64,000 bases of DNA from Shewanella khirikhana (GCF_003957745.1 NZ_CP020373.1:4095001-4159000), one strand, 5' to 3'; numbered from the stretch's first letter, positions 44,822-53,819 are shown. Notes: generated by a model from the letters alone, not told the origin. Made by a program: numbers and translations.

Positions 44822-46279
44822 ATGCAGCAGTTCGACTTGCTGATTGTGGGCGGTGGCAGCGCCGGTTGGATGGCGGCGGCACTGTGCAGTCGCTTGCGGC
44901 CCCAGTGGCGTATTGCGCTGGTGGAGTCGGAGCGGATTGGCACCATAGGTGTTGGCGAAGGCTCTACGCCGCACTTTGGCCGGCTGATGGCGACGTTGGG
45001 GCTGGCGGAGTCACTGTGGATGCCCGAGTGCGATGCCAGCTTTAAAACCGGCATTGATTTCGGTAGCTGGGGTGGTGATGAGCAGCGCTACTTTCACCCC
45101 TTCCTAAGCCCGATGGATCTTAAGGCGGCGGAGGTATTTTACCTTGGCGCCAACGCCAGGCGTCGTGGCCGTGGTCCCTGGACCGGCCCGGATGAGTATT
45201 TCATTGCCGCAAGGCTTGCCAGAGCGGGTGTTGATCCAATCGCGGCAAAGCCGCTGCCGGCGCCACTGGAATACGGCTATCACTTCGATGCTGCCAAACT
45301 GGCGGTGCTGCTGCGCCGGGTGGCCGAAGGCGCAGGTGTGCAGCGTATCGCCGCCGAGGTGGTGCAGGTGCACATGCAGGATGCGGACACACTGGCCGGG
45401 CTGAGCCTTTCCGACGGTCAGCGTCTGGATGCCAGCCGTTTTATCGATGCCAGCGGCTTTGCTGCGCTGCTGATTGGCGATGCGCTGCAGGTGCCGTTTG
45501 AATCCCTGGCAGACAAGCTGTTATGCGACAGCGCCGTGACTGTGGCCACTGAGGCGGTGTCCGGCATGCCGTTCACCCGCGCAGAGGCGTTGGAAGCCGG
45601 CTGGCTGTGGCAAATTCCGCTGGCCAGCCGTACCGGCAATGGCTATGTCTACAGCTCGGCTCACTTGAGCGCCGATGAAGCGGCCTTCAGGCTCAGGGCG
45701 CGCCTGGGATTGACGCCCGATGTGGCAGTAAAACACTTGGCGATGAAAGTTGGCGTGCGCAGCCGCTGCTGGCAAGGCAATGTGCTTGCCATCGGCCTGG
45801 CGCAGGGATTTGTGGAGCCGCTGGAAGCCACATCCTTGATGGTGACCCAGCATACCCTGGAGCAGTACCTGCAACAGGAGGCGCTGGATACGCCGCTGGT
45901 AAGCCGTCAGCAGGCTTTTAATCAGGCCTGGCGAACCCTGATGGATGGCATTGTGGACTACATTCAGGCCCATTATCTGTGCGCCCGGCGCCGGGACAGT
46001 GAATTCTGGCAGACGGCCAGCCAAACACCGCCAGGGCCTTTGCTCAGCGAGCTGCTGACCGTGTGGCGAGCGGGCGGGGATCTGGATGCCTTTTTACATC
46101 AGCATGACAGCAAACTGGCCTATTTCAGGCCCAGTTGGTATGCGCTGCTGGCAGGGCTGGATGACAGAAATCCCCAACTGGTCATGCCATACCAGCCTCC
46201 GGCGGCAGACTTGCGCGCGGCGGCATCGGCGTTCAGTCAGCGCCTGATGCAGCAGTTTTTTACCGCCAAAGCCGGTTAG
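44822..46279 (+). CDS. Flavin-dependent tryptophan halogenase family protein
   Basis: 485 residues from the ATG at 44822, with GGAGG five bases upstream. FAD motif GGGSAGWMAA at 10-19. The lysine in ASFKTGIDF (Lys75) matches the catalytic lysine of PrnA-type halogenases. The WxWxIP motif that prevents monooxygenation is intact (WLWQIP, 261-266). The later motif reads VEPLEATS (331-338), with Ala336 where PrnA, as I recall, has serine. Members next to TonB receptors of carbohydrate loci are common in Shewanella, Alteromonas and Caulobacter but lack a known role. No partner flavin reductase is adjacent. Confidence 0.87.
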   Translation: MQQFDLLIVGGGSAGWMAAALCSRLRPQWRIALVESERIGTIGVGEGSTPHFGRLMATLGLAESLWMPECDASFKTGIDFGSWGGDEQRYFHPFLSPMDLKAAEVFYLGANARRRGRGPWTGPDEYFIAARLARAGVDPIAAKPLPAPLEYGYHFDAAKLAVLLRRVAEGAGVQRIAAEVVQVHMQDADTLAGLSLSDGQRLDASRFIDASGFAALLIGDALQVPFESLADKLLCDSAVTVATEAVSGMPFTRAEALEAGWLWQIPLASRTGNGYVYSSAHLSADEAAFRLRARLGLTPDVAVKHLAMKVGVRSRCWQGNVLAIGLAQGFVEPLEATSLMVTQHTLEQYLQQEALDTPLVSRQQAFNQAWRTLMDGIVDYIQAHYLCARRRDSEFWQTASQTPPGPLLSELLTVWRAGGDLDAFLHQHDSKLAYFRPSWYALLAGLDDRNPQLVMPYQPPAADLRAAASAFSQRLMQQFFTAKAG

Positions 46280-46290
46280 TCAGTGCGGCG

Positions 46291-47157
46291 TTAAATGGGC
46301 ACTGACTTGCCGCGAAAGCGCTGGCGGAACAGGCTGGGCTGAATACCTTTTATCTGCAAAAAGCGCCGGTTAAAGTTGGACAGGTTGTTGAAGCCACACT
46401 GGTCGCTGATGGCCGAAATCGGGCTGTGCTGGGTGATCAGCAGCTTGCAGGCCTTGGCAATCCGCAGCTGATTGATGAACTCGGTGAGGGTTTTTTCGGT
46501 TCGCTGTTTGAAGAAACGATGAAAATGGTTGGTGCTCATATGGGCCAGCTTGGCCAGCTCGCCTGCGCTCAGTTCAGTGGTGTAGTTTTCGTAGATGTAC
46601 TCAATCACCCGGTCGAGCTTTTTCACCGCGTATTCCTGCTTGCTGTTATTGGCATACAGGGTACTGGAAAGTGCGTGGGCGCTGCGGTCGGTTAGCATAA
46701 GTTGCAGCAATTCCAGCAGCAGGATCAGCCTTCTGAGCGGGGTGGCCTGTTCCATGGCTTCAAACAGCGGCAGGGCGGCTTTGGCGTTGGCTTCACTGAA
46801 TTTCAGCCCCCGGCCAGCCTGATTCAACAGCGGTGCCAGCGCGGCAAACTCGGGCTGATCGGCCAGCTGCTGATGCAACCAGCTGGCGGGCAGCTGCGCC
46901 ACATACACCCGCTGCTCGATACCACTGAGCTCAGACTGCCAGGCGTGGGGCATATCCGGGCCGATGAGCACCAGATCCCACTCGCCATAACGACCAATAT
47001 GATCGCCCATATAGCGCAGCCCGCGGCCCCCCAGCGTCAGGCAGATTTCATATTCGGGGTGATAGTGCCAATTGAATTCCATCTCCAGCCAATCGTAGCG
47101 CCCAAAACGCCAGGAACTGTTTTCATCCGGGATGACTTTTTCACATAAGGGCTTCAT
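46291..47157 (-). CDS. AraC-family transcriptional regulator
   Basis: 288 residues from an ATG at 47157, with AAGGAG nine bases upstream; two upstream ATGs (47223 and 47211) are possible. The N-terminal cupin-like sensor (FNWHYHPEYEICLTLGGRG and LVLIGPDMPHAW) is typical of sugar-sensing AraC proteins. The C-terminal double helix-turn-helix contains LSAGELAKLAHMSTNHFHRF and ISAISDQCGFNNLSNFNRRF. It is divergent from the permease-kinase-hexosaminidase operon and convergent with the halogenase-like gene. It is the probable local regulator. Confidence 0.9.
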   Translation of the reverse strand: MKPLCEKVIPDENSSWRFGRYDWLEMEFNWHYHPEYEICLTLGGRGLRYMGDHIGRYGEWDLVLIGPDMPHAWQSELSGIEQRVYVAQLPASWLHQQLADQPEFAALAPLLNQAGRGLKFSEANAKAALPLFEAMEQATPLRRLILLLELLQLMLTDRSAHALSSTLYANNSKQEYAVKKLDRVIEYIYENYTTELSAGELAKLAHMSTNHFHRFFKQRTEKTLTEFINQLRIAKACKLLITQHSPISAISDQCGFNNLSNFNRRFLQIKGIQPSLFRQRFRGKSVPI

Positions 47158-47315
47158 TCCTTTGAACTCCTTTGTTTTCGCAGGGGGATGGCTATGAAAG
47201 CCCAACTCCATTGTGCTGTCCATTCGCCTTTTCGGTAATACCGGATTCTGTACGCTTGATACTTTTCTATCGCAATTGCCGCGCCGGCGCCGGTTTCGGG
47301 TGCGTGAAAAGTACC

Positions 47316-47345
47316 GATACCGGTGGCAGGGGTATCACCGGTGGC
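47316..47345. promoter_or_regulatory. Repeat operator candidate between the AraC gene and the permease operon
   Basis: ACCGGTGGC occurs twice in direct orientation (47319-47327 and 47337-47345, 18 bases apart). The same stretch contains the inverted repeat GATACC-N9-GGTATC (47316-47336). It lies 48 bases before the permease GTG. AraC-type proteins often bind direct repeats in such positions. Confidence 0.5.
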
Positions 47346-47392
47346 GAATGCCTGCGGTCACAATAGCTTGAAATCCCACAGAGGAGCTGACC

Positions 47393-48601
47393 GTGAATAA
47401 CCGATGGATAGTGCTGTATGCCCTGATCACCTTTTTTGTGATCTCACTGATAACCAACAGCATGGGGCCAATTTTCCCTGCGCTGATTGACAGTTACAAC
47501 ATTGGCCTGAGCCTGGCCGGGCTGTTTCCCTTCGCCTTTTTTATCGCCTACGGGGTGATGTCGATTCCCGCCGGTATGCTGGTGGAAGCGCAGGGCGAAA
47601 AGCGGGTGATGTTATTGGCATTCGGCCTCGCCTTTGTGGGTGCCAGCGGGTTTTATTTGTATCCCAGCTTTACCGTGGCCATGGTCAGTCTGTTTTGTAT
47701 CGGGGCAGGCATGAGCCTGCTGCAGGTGGCGATTAATCCGCTGCTGCGTCAGGCCGCGGGCCCGGAGCACTTTGCTTTTTTCTCGGTGGCAGCCCAGCTG
47801 GCATTCGGCGGTGCCGCCACCCTGACACCGCTTATCTATCAGCAATTGGTGACCGATAACCCCGACACCATGGCCTGGCTGGGGATGTATGCCCTGTTTG
47901 CGTTGGTGGCCGTGCTGATGCAATGCCTGACCTGGTTTTTGCCCATCAGCCGGGTGGTACGGGTGCAGGATGAGCGGGTCGGCAGCTGGCACAAACACAA
48001 GGCGCTGTTTGCCGATGCCACTGTGCGTAAATTCTTTTTCGCCATTGTCGCTTACGTGGCGCTGGAGCAAGGAGTGGCCAATGCCATTTCTGTGTTCCTC
48101 GAGCACTACCACGGCCTCGACAGCGTGGCAGTGGGCGCCTCTGTGGTGAGCGACTTCTGGCTCTATATGACCCTTGGCTGCGTGCTGGGCTTGCTGCTGC
48201 TCAAGCTGGTGGACAGCCAGAAACTACTGATTTTGTTTTCCCTGGGGGCAACGACTGCGTTCTTGCTCGCTGTCTGGGGCGGAAGCCAACTGGCTGTACT
48301 TTGTTTCCCATTGGTTGGCTTCTTTATTTCTATTATGTGGTCGGTGATCTTCTCGCTGGCACTCAACTCGCGGGCGGAGGATCACGGCGCATTTGCCGGT
48401 ATTCTCTGTACCGGCATCATAGGCGGCGCCCTGATTTCGCCGTTGATTGGGCTGGTTGCTGAGTGGTTTGTCAGCCTGAGGCTGGGACTCATGGTGTTGC
48501 TGCTGCCCCTTGGCTATATCGCCTGGGTTGGTCTGAGCGCCACGCCGCTGGTGCGAAACCGTACCCTGCTTGGTGGTCAATCGGCCGGGGAGCAAGCGTG
48601 A
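47393..48601 (+). CDS. MFS sugar permease (NagP/FucP-like)
   Basis: 402 residues starting at a GTG, with GAGGAG six bases upstream. About 12 membrane helices. The N-terminus (ALITFFVISLITNSMGPIFPAL), GVMSIPAGMLVEAQGEKRVML and GMSLLQVAINPLLRQAAGPE resemble the fucose/glucose/GlcNAc permease branch of the MFS. The context of a GH20 hexosaminidase and a ROK kinase favours N-acetylglucosamine as substrate; that is inference. Its TGA overlaps the ATG of the kinase gene by one base. Confidence 0.85.
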   Translation: MNNRWIVLYALITFFVISLITNSMGPIFPALIDSYNIGLSLAGLFPFAFFIAYGVMSIPAGMLVEAQGEKRVMLLAFGLAFVGASGFYLYPSFTVAMVSLFCIGAGMSLLQVAINPLLRQAAGPEHFAFFSVAAQLAFGGAATLTPLIYQQLVTDNPDTMAWLGMYALFALVAVLMQCLTWFLPISRVVRVQDERVGSWHKHKALFADATVRKFFFAIVAYVALEQGVANAISVFLEHYHGLDSVAVGASVVSDFWLYMTLGCVLGLLLLKLVDSQKLLILFSLGATTAFLLAVWGGSQLAVLCFPLVGFFISIMWSVIFSLALNSRAEDHGAFAGILCTGIIGGALISPLIGLVAEWFVSLRLGLMVLLLPLGYIAWVGLSATPLVRNRTLLGGQSAGEQA

Positions 48602-49485
48602 TGAGTGTGCTGTGTTTGGATTTGGGCGGCACCAAGCTTGCCATTGGCCGGGTGGCTTACCCCGATAAGCATGAGACTCAAACCTATGCGGTTGCGGCCA
48701 TTACCCGATTGCCCGTGCCGCAGCAGGCCGACTATGCCGGGATGCTGCTGTTTCTGATCCAGGCCATTGAGCCGCAGCTTGATGGCTCGGTTCGGGGCAT
48801 TGCGATTGGTGTGCCGGGTACTGTATCGCTGCAAAATGGCACCTTGCTGGAGGTGATGAATCTGCCGTGCCTGATTGGCAAGCCACTGGCTGTCGACCTC
48901 GAAGCGCGTTTTCAGCTGCCGGTGAGTTTGAATAACGATGCCAACCTGTTCGCCCTCGGTGAGTCGGTGCTCGGCAACAAGCGGAATTTACTCGGCATTA
49001 CCCTGGGCACAGGGGTGGGCGCCGGTGTGGTGTTCGATGGACGCCTGTATTCGGGCAAGCACTGCGCTGCGGGGGAAATTGGCTGCTTTCCCTATCTCGA
49101 TGGCATTATGGAACACTACTGCTCGGGGCAGTTTTTCCGCCGCTTTGCCCATTGTCCCGGTGAGCAGGTGCGGGCACGGGCGCTGGCGGGGGATACAGAT
49201 GCGCTGGTGCTGTTTCAGCGCTTTGGCGAGCATCTGGCTGAGCTGATTTATCAGACTCTGCTGGCCTACGATCCGGCTGAAATCGTGCTGGGTGGCTCGG
49301 TCAGTCAGGCCTTTTCGCTGTTTAACGACGCGCTGTGGCAGCGGCTTGCTGAACGCGCCGATGTCAGTCGCCTCGAGGGCCTGAGCATTCGTCCTTCCAC
49401 CGAGGCCAATGCCGCGCTGATTGGCGCTGCCCACTGGTTTTTCCAACATCAAGGAGAGAGCAACCATGAAATGGCTGTGGCCTGA
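48601..49485 (+). CDS. ROK-family sugar kinase, probable N-acetylglucosamine kinase
   Basis: 294 residues from the ATG at 48601, overlapping the permease stop; a GTG one codon earlier is also possible. ATP-binding DLGGTKLAIG near the N-terminus and LNNDANLFALGE with the catalytic aspartate, followed by GITLGTGVGAGVVFDG and AAGEIGC. The usual zinc-binding CxCGxxGCxE motif of ROK proteins is missing; the region reads FPYLDGIMEHYCSG. It would phosphorylate the sugar released by the hexosaminidase and imported by the permease. The end overlaps the GH20 gene by 20 bases. Confidence 0.85.
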   Translation: MSVLCLDLGGTKLAIGRVAYPDKHETQTYAVAAITRLPVPQQADYAGMLLFLIQAIEPQLDGSVRGIAIGVPGTVSLQNGTLLEVMNLPCLIGKPLAVDLEARFQLPVSLNNDANLFALGESVLGNKRNLLGITLGTGVGAGVVFDGRLYSGKHCAAGEIGCFPYLDGIMEHYCSGQFFRRFAHCPGEQVRARALAGDTDALVLFQRFGEHLAELIYQTLLAYDPAEIVLGGSVSQAFSLFNDALWQRLAERADVSRLEGLSIRPSTEANAALIGAAHWFFQHQGESNHEMAVA

Positions 49486-52066
49486 TTTATGCCTGGGCGC
49501 GGGCTTATGCCTGAGTGTGAGTGTGTACGCTGCGCCATCCGCCGACACCCTGAGTGTTCAATATCGGCTCGAAGACAGCGCGGCCAAGCACTGTCCGGCT
49601 GCACAGCGCCGCTGCTACCTTTCCAGCGTGACATTGACCTCGCCAAACGAGGTGGCAGCAAGCGACTGGTCAATCTACTTCAGCCAGCTCACCCCCGTGT
49701 ATCAGGTAGAGGGCGACGAGTTTGTTATTCGCCATATCAACGGTGATTTGCATCAGTTAAGCCCGGGGCCCGGTTTTAACGGCTTGAAGGCCGGGCAGGG
49801 CCACAGGGTGAGTTTTTACAGCAAGGGCTCACAAATCACCCGCTCTGAATTTATGCCGAATTTTGTGTTGCTGGCGGCTGGGGAAGCGAAGGTGATTGCC
49901 AGCACTCAGTTGCAACATGACCCCGAAACCGGCCTTGAGCGGCAGCCGTATCTGGCGCCGTTTGATTCTGCTGCCCAGTTTCTGCTTGATGATCGGGACA
50001 AGACCCCGCTGGCTGACGGCGAGTGGTTGTATGACTATTACGCAGGGCTGGCGAGCCTTGATGGCCTGAAGGCTTTAGCATCACAAACGCCTGCGCTTAT
50101 CCCTATGCCGGTGCAGATGAAGGCTCATTCGGGTGACGGCATTGCCATCGCCAGCGGCTTTAGGCTCAAGCTTGAGGCCGCCAGCACCGATGAGGCAGCC
50201 CGGATGTCAGCTGCCATGGACGCTGCGCTGTCGCGGCTGGCGTCGCTGGGGTTTAAACCATCGCCAACCGGCGTGCCGCTGGTGGTGTCCCTCATGGCAG
50301 CTGATAGTGCCAGGCCTGTAAGTCCTGAGGGCTATCGGCTCTATATCGAGGCCTCAGGCATTCGCCTTGAGGGCGACGGTGAAGCCGGGCTCTTTTATGG
50401 CCTGCAAAGCCTGGCGGGTTTGATTACACCTGCAGAAGACAAACTGCCACTCGTGAGCATTAACGACAGCCCGCGCTACGCCTTTCGCGGCATGCACGTG
50501 GATTTGGCGCGTAACTTCCACTCGCTGGCGTTTCTTGAGCGTTTGATTGTGCAGATGGGCGCTTACAAGCTCAACAAACTGCATCTGCATCTGGCCGATG
50601 ATGAAGGCTGGCGGCTGGAGATCCCCGGGCTGCCGGAGCTTACTGAAATAGGCGGTCGCCGCTGTTTCGATTTGGATGAAAACCGCTGTTTGCTGCCCCA
50701 GCTTGGCAGTGGCATCAGCGGCTCGTCACAGGTGGATGGTTACCTGAGTGTGGCTGATTATCGGCGCCTGCTGCGCCTGGCCACCGCGCACCATATCCAA
50801 CTCATTCCCTCGCTGGATATGCCTGGGCATTCACGGGCGGCGATTCAGGCCATGGAGGCCCGTTATCGGCGCCTGATGGCATTGGCAAAGGACGCTGAGG
50901 CCAACGAGTATCTGCTGACCGAATTTACCGATACCACCCAATACCAATCGATTCAGTACTACAGGGACAACACCTTGAATGTGTGTCTTGAGTCGACTTA
51001 CCGTTTTGTTGGCAAGGTGGTGGATGAGATTGCGGCCATGCACAGCGCCGAGGGCGCACCTCTGTCGCTGTATCATATTGGCGCCGATGAAACTGCCGGA
51101 GCCTGGGTTGAGTCACCGGCCTGTGAGGCGCTAAGAGCGAAAGAGCCGAAAATCCACAGCCTCAATGGTTACTTTATTGAGAAGGTGAGCGCCATGCTGG
51201 CCGGGCGCAATATCCGGGTGGCCGGCTGGAATGATGGCATGGGAGAAACCCGCCCCGAGCTGATGCCGCGCGAGGTGCAATCCAATGCCTGGAGCCTGCT
51301 GGCAGAAGAGGGGCATCAGGTCGCTCACCGGCAGATGAATCTGGGCTGGCAGGTGGTGATTTCCACCCCGCAGGTTACTTACTTCGACTTCCCCTATGTG
51401 AGCCACCCAGAAGAAACCGGTAACCACTGGGCGACCCGGGCGCTGGACAGTTTTAAGGTGTTCAGCTTTATGCCGGACAATCTGCCTGCTCATGCTGAGT
51501 TCTGGACCGACGTTCGCGGCCAGGCCTATCGCGCCGATGATAAGGAGCCCTTGTTGCCGGGCAAAAAGGCGGCGGGGCTGCAAGGCCAGTTGTGGAGCGA
51601 GATGATCCGCAGCGATGCCATGGCGGAATACATGATTTACCCGCGGATGCTGGCGCTGGCCGAACGCGCCTGGCGCAAAGCGGATTGGGAGCTTGAGTAT
51701 CAAAGCGGCCGTCATTTCAGCCGTGAAACCAGCTACTTTGACAAGGCACGTCAGCAGGCAAGAAGTCGTGATTGGCAAGGCTTCGCCAATGCCCTTGGTC
51801 AGCGTGAGTTCGCCAAGCTGGAGAAGGCGGGTATTTTCTATCGCATCGCGCCGCCGGGTATCAAAATTGAACCGGGCGTGAATGCGGCCCCGGCGCAATT
51901 ACACCTGAATCACCCATACCCGGGCACCAGGCTGGAATTTCGGCTCGATGGTGGCGACTGGCAACCATGGACCGCACCCGTAGCTGTCAGTGGGAAAAAC
52001 GTCGAGGCGCGGGCGATAGGTGCCGACGGCAAGCGCCGCTCCCGCAGTGAACAGCTACGGCTGTAA
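49466..52066 (+). CDS. Beta-N-acetylhexosaminidase, glycoside hydrolase family 20
   Basis: 866 residues from the ATG at 49466, with AAGGAGAG eight bases upstream. Signal peptide about 1-22 (ending in SVYA), so exported. Domain order is an N-terminal carbohydrate-binding CHB_HEX-type domain (about 30-170), a GH20b domain (YRLYIEASGIRLEGDGEAG near 290), the catalytic barrel with RGMHVDLARNFHS and the acid/base pair Asp541-Glu542 in HIGADETAGAW, and a C-terminal immunoglobulin-like domain. It removes terminal GlcNAc from chitooligosaccharides. The size and layout match Vibrio and Serratia chitobiases. Confidence 0.94.
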   Translation: MKWLWPDLCLGAGLCLSVSVYAAPSADTLSVQYRLEDSAAKHCPAAQRRCYLSSVTLTSPNEVAASDWSIYFSQLTPVYQVEGDEFVIRHINGDLHQLSPGPGFNGLKAGQGHRVSFYSKGSQITRSEFMPNFVLLAAGEAKVIASTQLQHDPETGLERQPYLAPFDSAAQFLLDDRDKTPLADGEWLYDYYAGLASLDGLKALASQTPALIPMPVQMKAHSGDGIAIASGFRLKLEAASTDEAARMSAAMDAALSRLASLGFKPSPTGVPLVVSLMAADSARPVSPEGYRLYIEASGIRLEGDGEAGLFYGLQSLAGLITPAEDKLPLVSINDSPRYAFRGMHVDLARNFHSLAFLERLIVQMGAYKLNKLHLHLADDEGWRLEIPGLPELTEIGGRRCFDLDENRCLLPQLGSGISGSSQVDGYLSVADYRRLLRLATAHHIQLIPSLDMPGHSRAAIQAMEARYRRLMALAKDAEANEYLLTEFTDTTQYQSIQYYRDNTLNVCLESTYRFVGKVVDEIAAMHSAEGAPLSLYHIGADETAGAWVESPACEALRAKEPKIHSLNGYFIEKVSAMLAGRNIRVAGWNDGMGETRPELMPREVQSNAWSLLAEEGHQVAHRQMNLGWQVVISTPQVTYFDFPYVSHPEETGNHWATRALDSFKVFSFMPDNLPAHAEFWTDVRGQAYRADDKEPLLPGKKAAGLQGQLWSEMIRSDAMAEYMIYPRMLALAERAWRKADWELEYQSGRHFSRETSYFDKARQQARSRDWQGFANALGQREFAKLEKAGIFYRIAPPGIKIEPGVNAAPAQLHLNHPYPGTRLEFRLDGGDWQPWTAPVAVSGKNVEARAIGADGKRRSRSEQLRL

Positions 52067-52095
52067 GGCGCATAAGCCTCAGGGGATTAATGAGT

Positions 52096-52125
52096 AAAAA
52101 GGGAAAGCTGTGCTTTCCCTTTTTT
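52096..52125 (+). terminator. Terminator of the hexosaminidase operon
   Basis: AAAGGGAAAGC-TGT-GCTTTCCCTTT stem with flanking A and T6 runs. It also faces the converging pcp gene. The stem nearly duplicates the gyrB terminator. Confidence 0.9.
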
Positions 52126-52170
52126 ATGCGCCTAAAGCCAGCAGGTAAAAGTATTTGCCGAAGAAGGCCA

Positions 52171-52824
52171 TCAGTGGGTCAGTCCTGCGCTCTCGTGGAT
52201 GTCGGTGGCCGTGGTGACGGCTGTGGCCAGCATCAGTCGCAGGCCGTGGATAACGGTTTCCAGCGCCATTGATGGCGTGCCCGGCAGCCGTGAGGCTTGT
52301 TCGGGTGCCAGCGGAATATGCAAAAAGCCGCCGCGGCATTCAGGGGTTTGGCTTAGCTGATGCAGCATGCCATAGAGCACATGGTTGCAGACAAAGGTGC
52401 CGGCGGTATTGGACACGGCCGCAGGGATCCCGGCTTCGCGCAGGTCGCGCACCATGGCCTTGATGGGCAGGGTGGCAAAGTAGGCCGCCGGACCCTCGGC
52501 TATCACGGGTTCATCGATGGGCTGCTGGCCTCGATTATCGGCAATACGGGCATCGTCGATATTGATGCCGATACGCTCTAGGGTCAGCTCACTACGTCCG
52601 CTTGCCTGACCAACACACAGCACCAGAGCTGGCTGGTGGTACTCAATGGCCTCGGTCAGCTGGCTGAGCGCATCGTGGAATACGCAGGGCAGCTTGATGG
52701 CCTTGATCCTGTGGCGGCAGATAAGCTCGCCATCGAGGTTTTTTACTGCTTCCCAGGATGGGTTAATTACCTCGCCGCCAAAGGGTTCAAATCCGGTGAG
52801 CAAAATCAGTGGCACGGGTTTCAT
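52171..52824 (-). CDS. pcp: Pyrrolidone-carboxylate peptidase (pyroglutamyl peptidase I)
   Basis: 217 residues. The start (LILLTGFEPFGGEVINPSWE) is family-typical. The catalytic triad is visible as Glu83 in LTLERIGIN, Cys146 in TAGTFVCNHVLYG and His169 in GFLHIPL. It removes N-terminal pyroglutamate from peptides, yielding 5-oxoproline, the substrate of PxpABC encoded upstream in the same operon. It lies 11 bases after the DUF979 gene. Confidence 0.95.
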   Translation of the reverse strand: MKPVPLILLTGFEPFGGEVINPSWEAVKNLDGELICRHRIKAIKLPCVFHDALSQLTEAIEYHQPALVLCVGQASGRSELTLERIGINIDDARIADNRGQQPIDEPVIAEGPAAYFATLPIKAMVRDLREAGIPAAVSNTAGTFVCNHVLYGMLHQLSQTPECRGGFLHIPLAPEQASRLPGTPSMALETVIHGLRLMLATAVTTATDIHESAGLTH

Positions 52825-52835
52825 AATGGGCTCGC

Positions 52836-53819
52836 TCAGTCAAAAACGATGAAATACATCAGGAATATGTTGGTTGTCAGCAGCGCCAGCGCCGTAGGGA
52901 TCTGCACCTTGATGACCTGATACTTGTCGTCGAGGTCGAGCAGCGCTGCCGGCACTATATTGAAGTTGGCAGCCATGGGCGTCATCAGGGTGCCACAATA
53001 ACCCGAGTACATGCCAATGGCCATCAGGGGCGCCGGGCTGGCGCCTTGACCCTCAATCAAAAACGGCAGGGCGATACCGGCGGTCATCACCGGGAAGGCG
53101 GCAAAGGCATTGCCCATGATCATGGTAAACAGCGCCATGCCCACACAGTAAATAACCACCAGTCCAAAGCGATTATTGGGGTCTACAAACAAACTGACCA
53201 GCGCCTTGATGCTGTCGCCGGTTTGCGCCACGACAAACACTCCACCAAGCATAGCCAACATTTGTGGCAGAATCGCGGCCCAGCCGATGCTGTCTACCAG
53301 TCGGCGCGACTCGGCCACCGCCTTGAGCGGGTTATCGCCGGTCAGACGCCAGCCCACCAGCAGGGCGATGCCGCATGCCAGCGCCAGTGCCGCCAGGGTT
53401 TGATGTTTGGGGTCGAGCAGGAGCACATCACCGACGCTGACTCCAGCAAGCAGCAGGGTAGCCGCTACCGTCAGCAGGGGGATAAGCAGTGCCGGCAAAA
53501 AGATGCGATTACCCAGCCGCTCGGCGCTGGCCGCTTTCTGCGCCGGGCTGGTTTCCTGATAGCTGCCTAGGCTGACCCAGCCCATTCCTGCCAGCAAGGC
53601 GATGCCAATCACCATGGCGCCGGCAATCTGGTGCGCCAGTTTGGCGCCCAGGGTATCTACCGCCAGATCGCCAAACAGGAACAGGCTGCCAAACAGACCC
53701 CAAAACAGGGCCGTGGTCAGCCGTTTGGGATGTTGTTTGTCTTTCAGGGTCAGTATCACCAAAATGGCCACCACCAGCCCAATCAGCAGATAGATATCGT
53801 CGATACTGATAAGGCTCAT
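52836..53819 (-). CDS. DUF979 membrane protein, probable permease half
   Basis: 327 residues from the ATG at 53819, which overlaps the DUF969 stop by four bases. About nine to ten membrane helices. The conserved segment MIMGNAFAAFPVMTAGIALP and the following IGMYSGYCGTLMTPMAANFN resemble the pore regions of secondary transporters. DUF979 genes occur paired with DUF969. The operon context (5-oxoprolinase and pyroglutamyl peptidase) suggests transport of 5-oxoproline or pyroglutamyl peptides; this is inference. Confidence 0.8.
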   Translation of the reverse strand: MSLISIDDIYLLIGLVVAILVILTLKDKQHPKRLTTALFWGLFGSLFLFGDLAVDTLGAKLAHQIAGAMVIGIALLAGMGWVSLGSYQETSPAQKAASAERLGNRIFLPALLIPLLTVAATLLLAGVSVGDVLLLDPKHQTLAALALACGIALLVGWRLTGDNPLKAVAESRRLVDSIGWAAILPQMLAMLGGVFVVAQTGDSIKALVSLFVDPNNRFGLVVIYCVGMALFTMIMGNAFAAFPVMTAGIALPFLIEGQGASPAPLMAIGMYSGYCGTLMTPMAANFNIVPAALLDLDDKYQVIKVQIPTALALLTTNIFLMYFIVFD

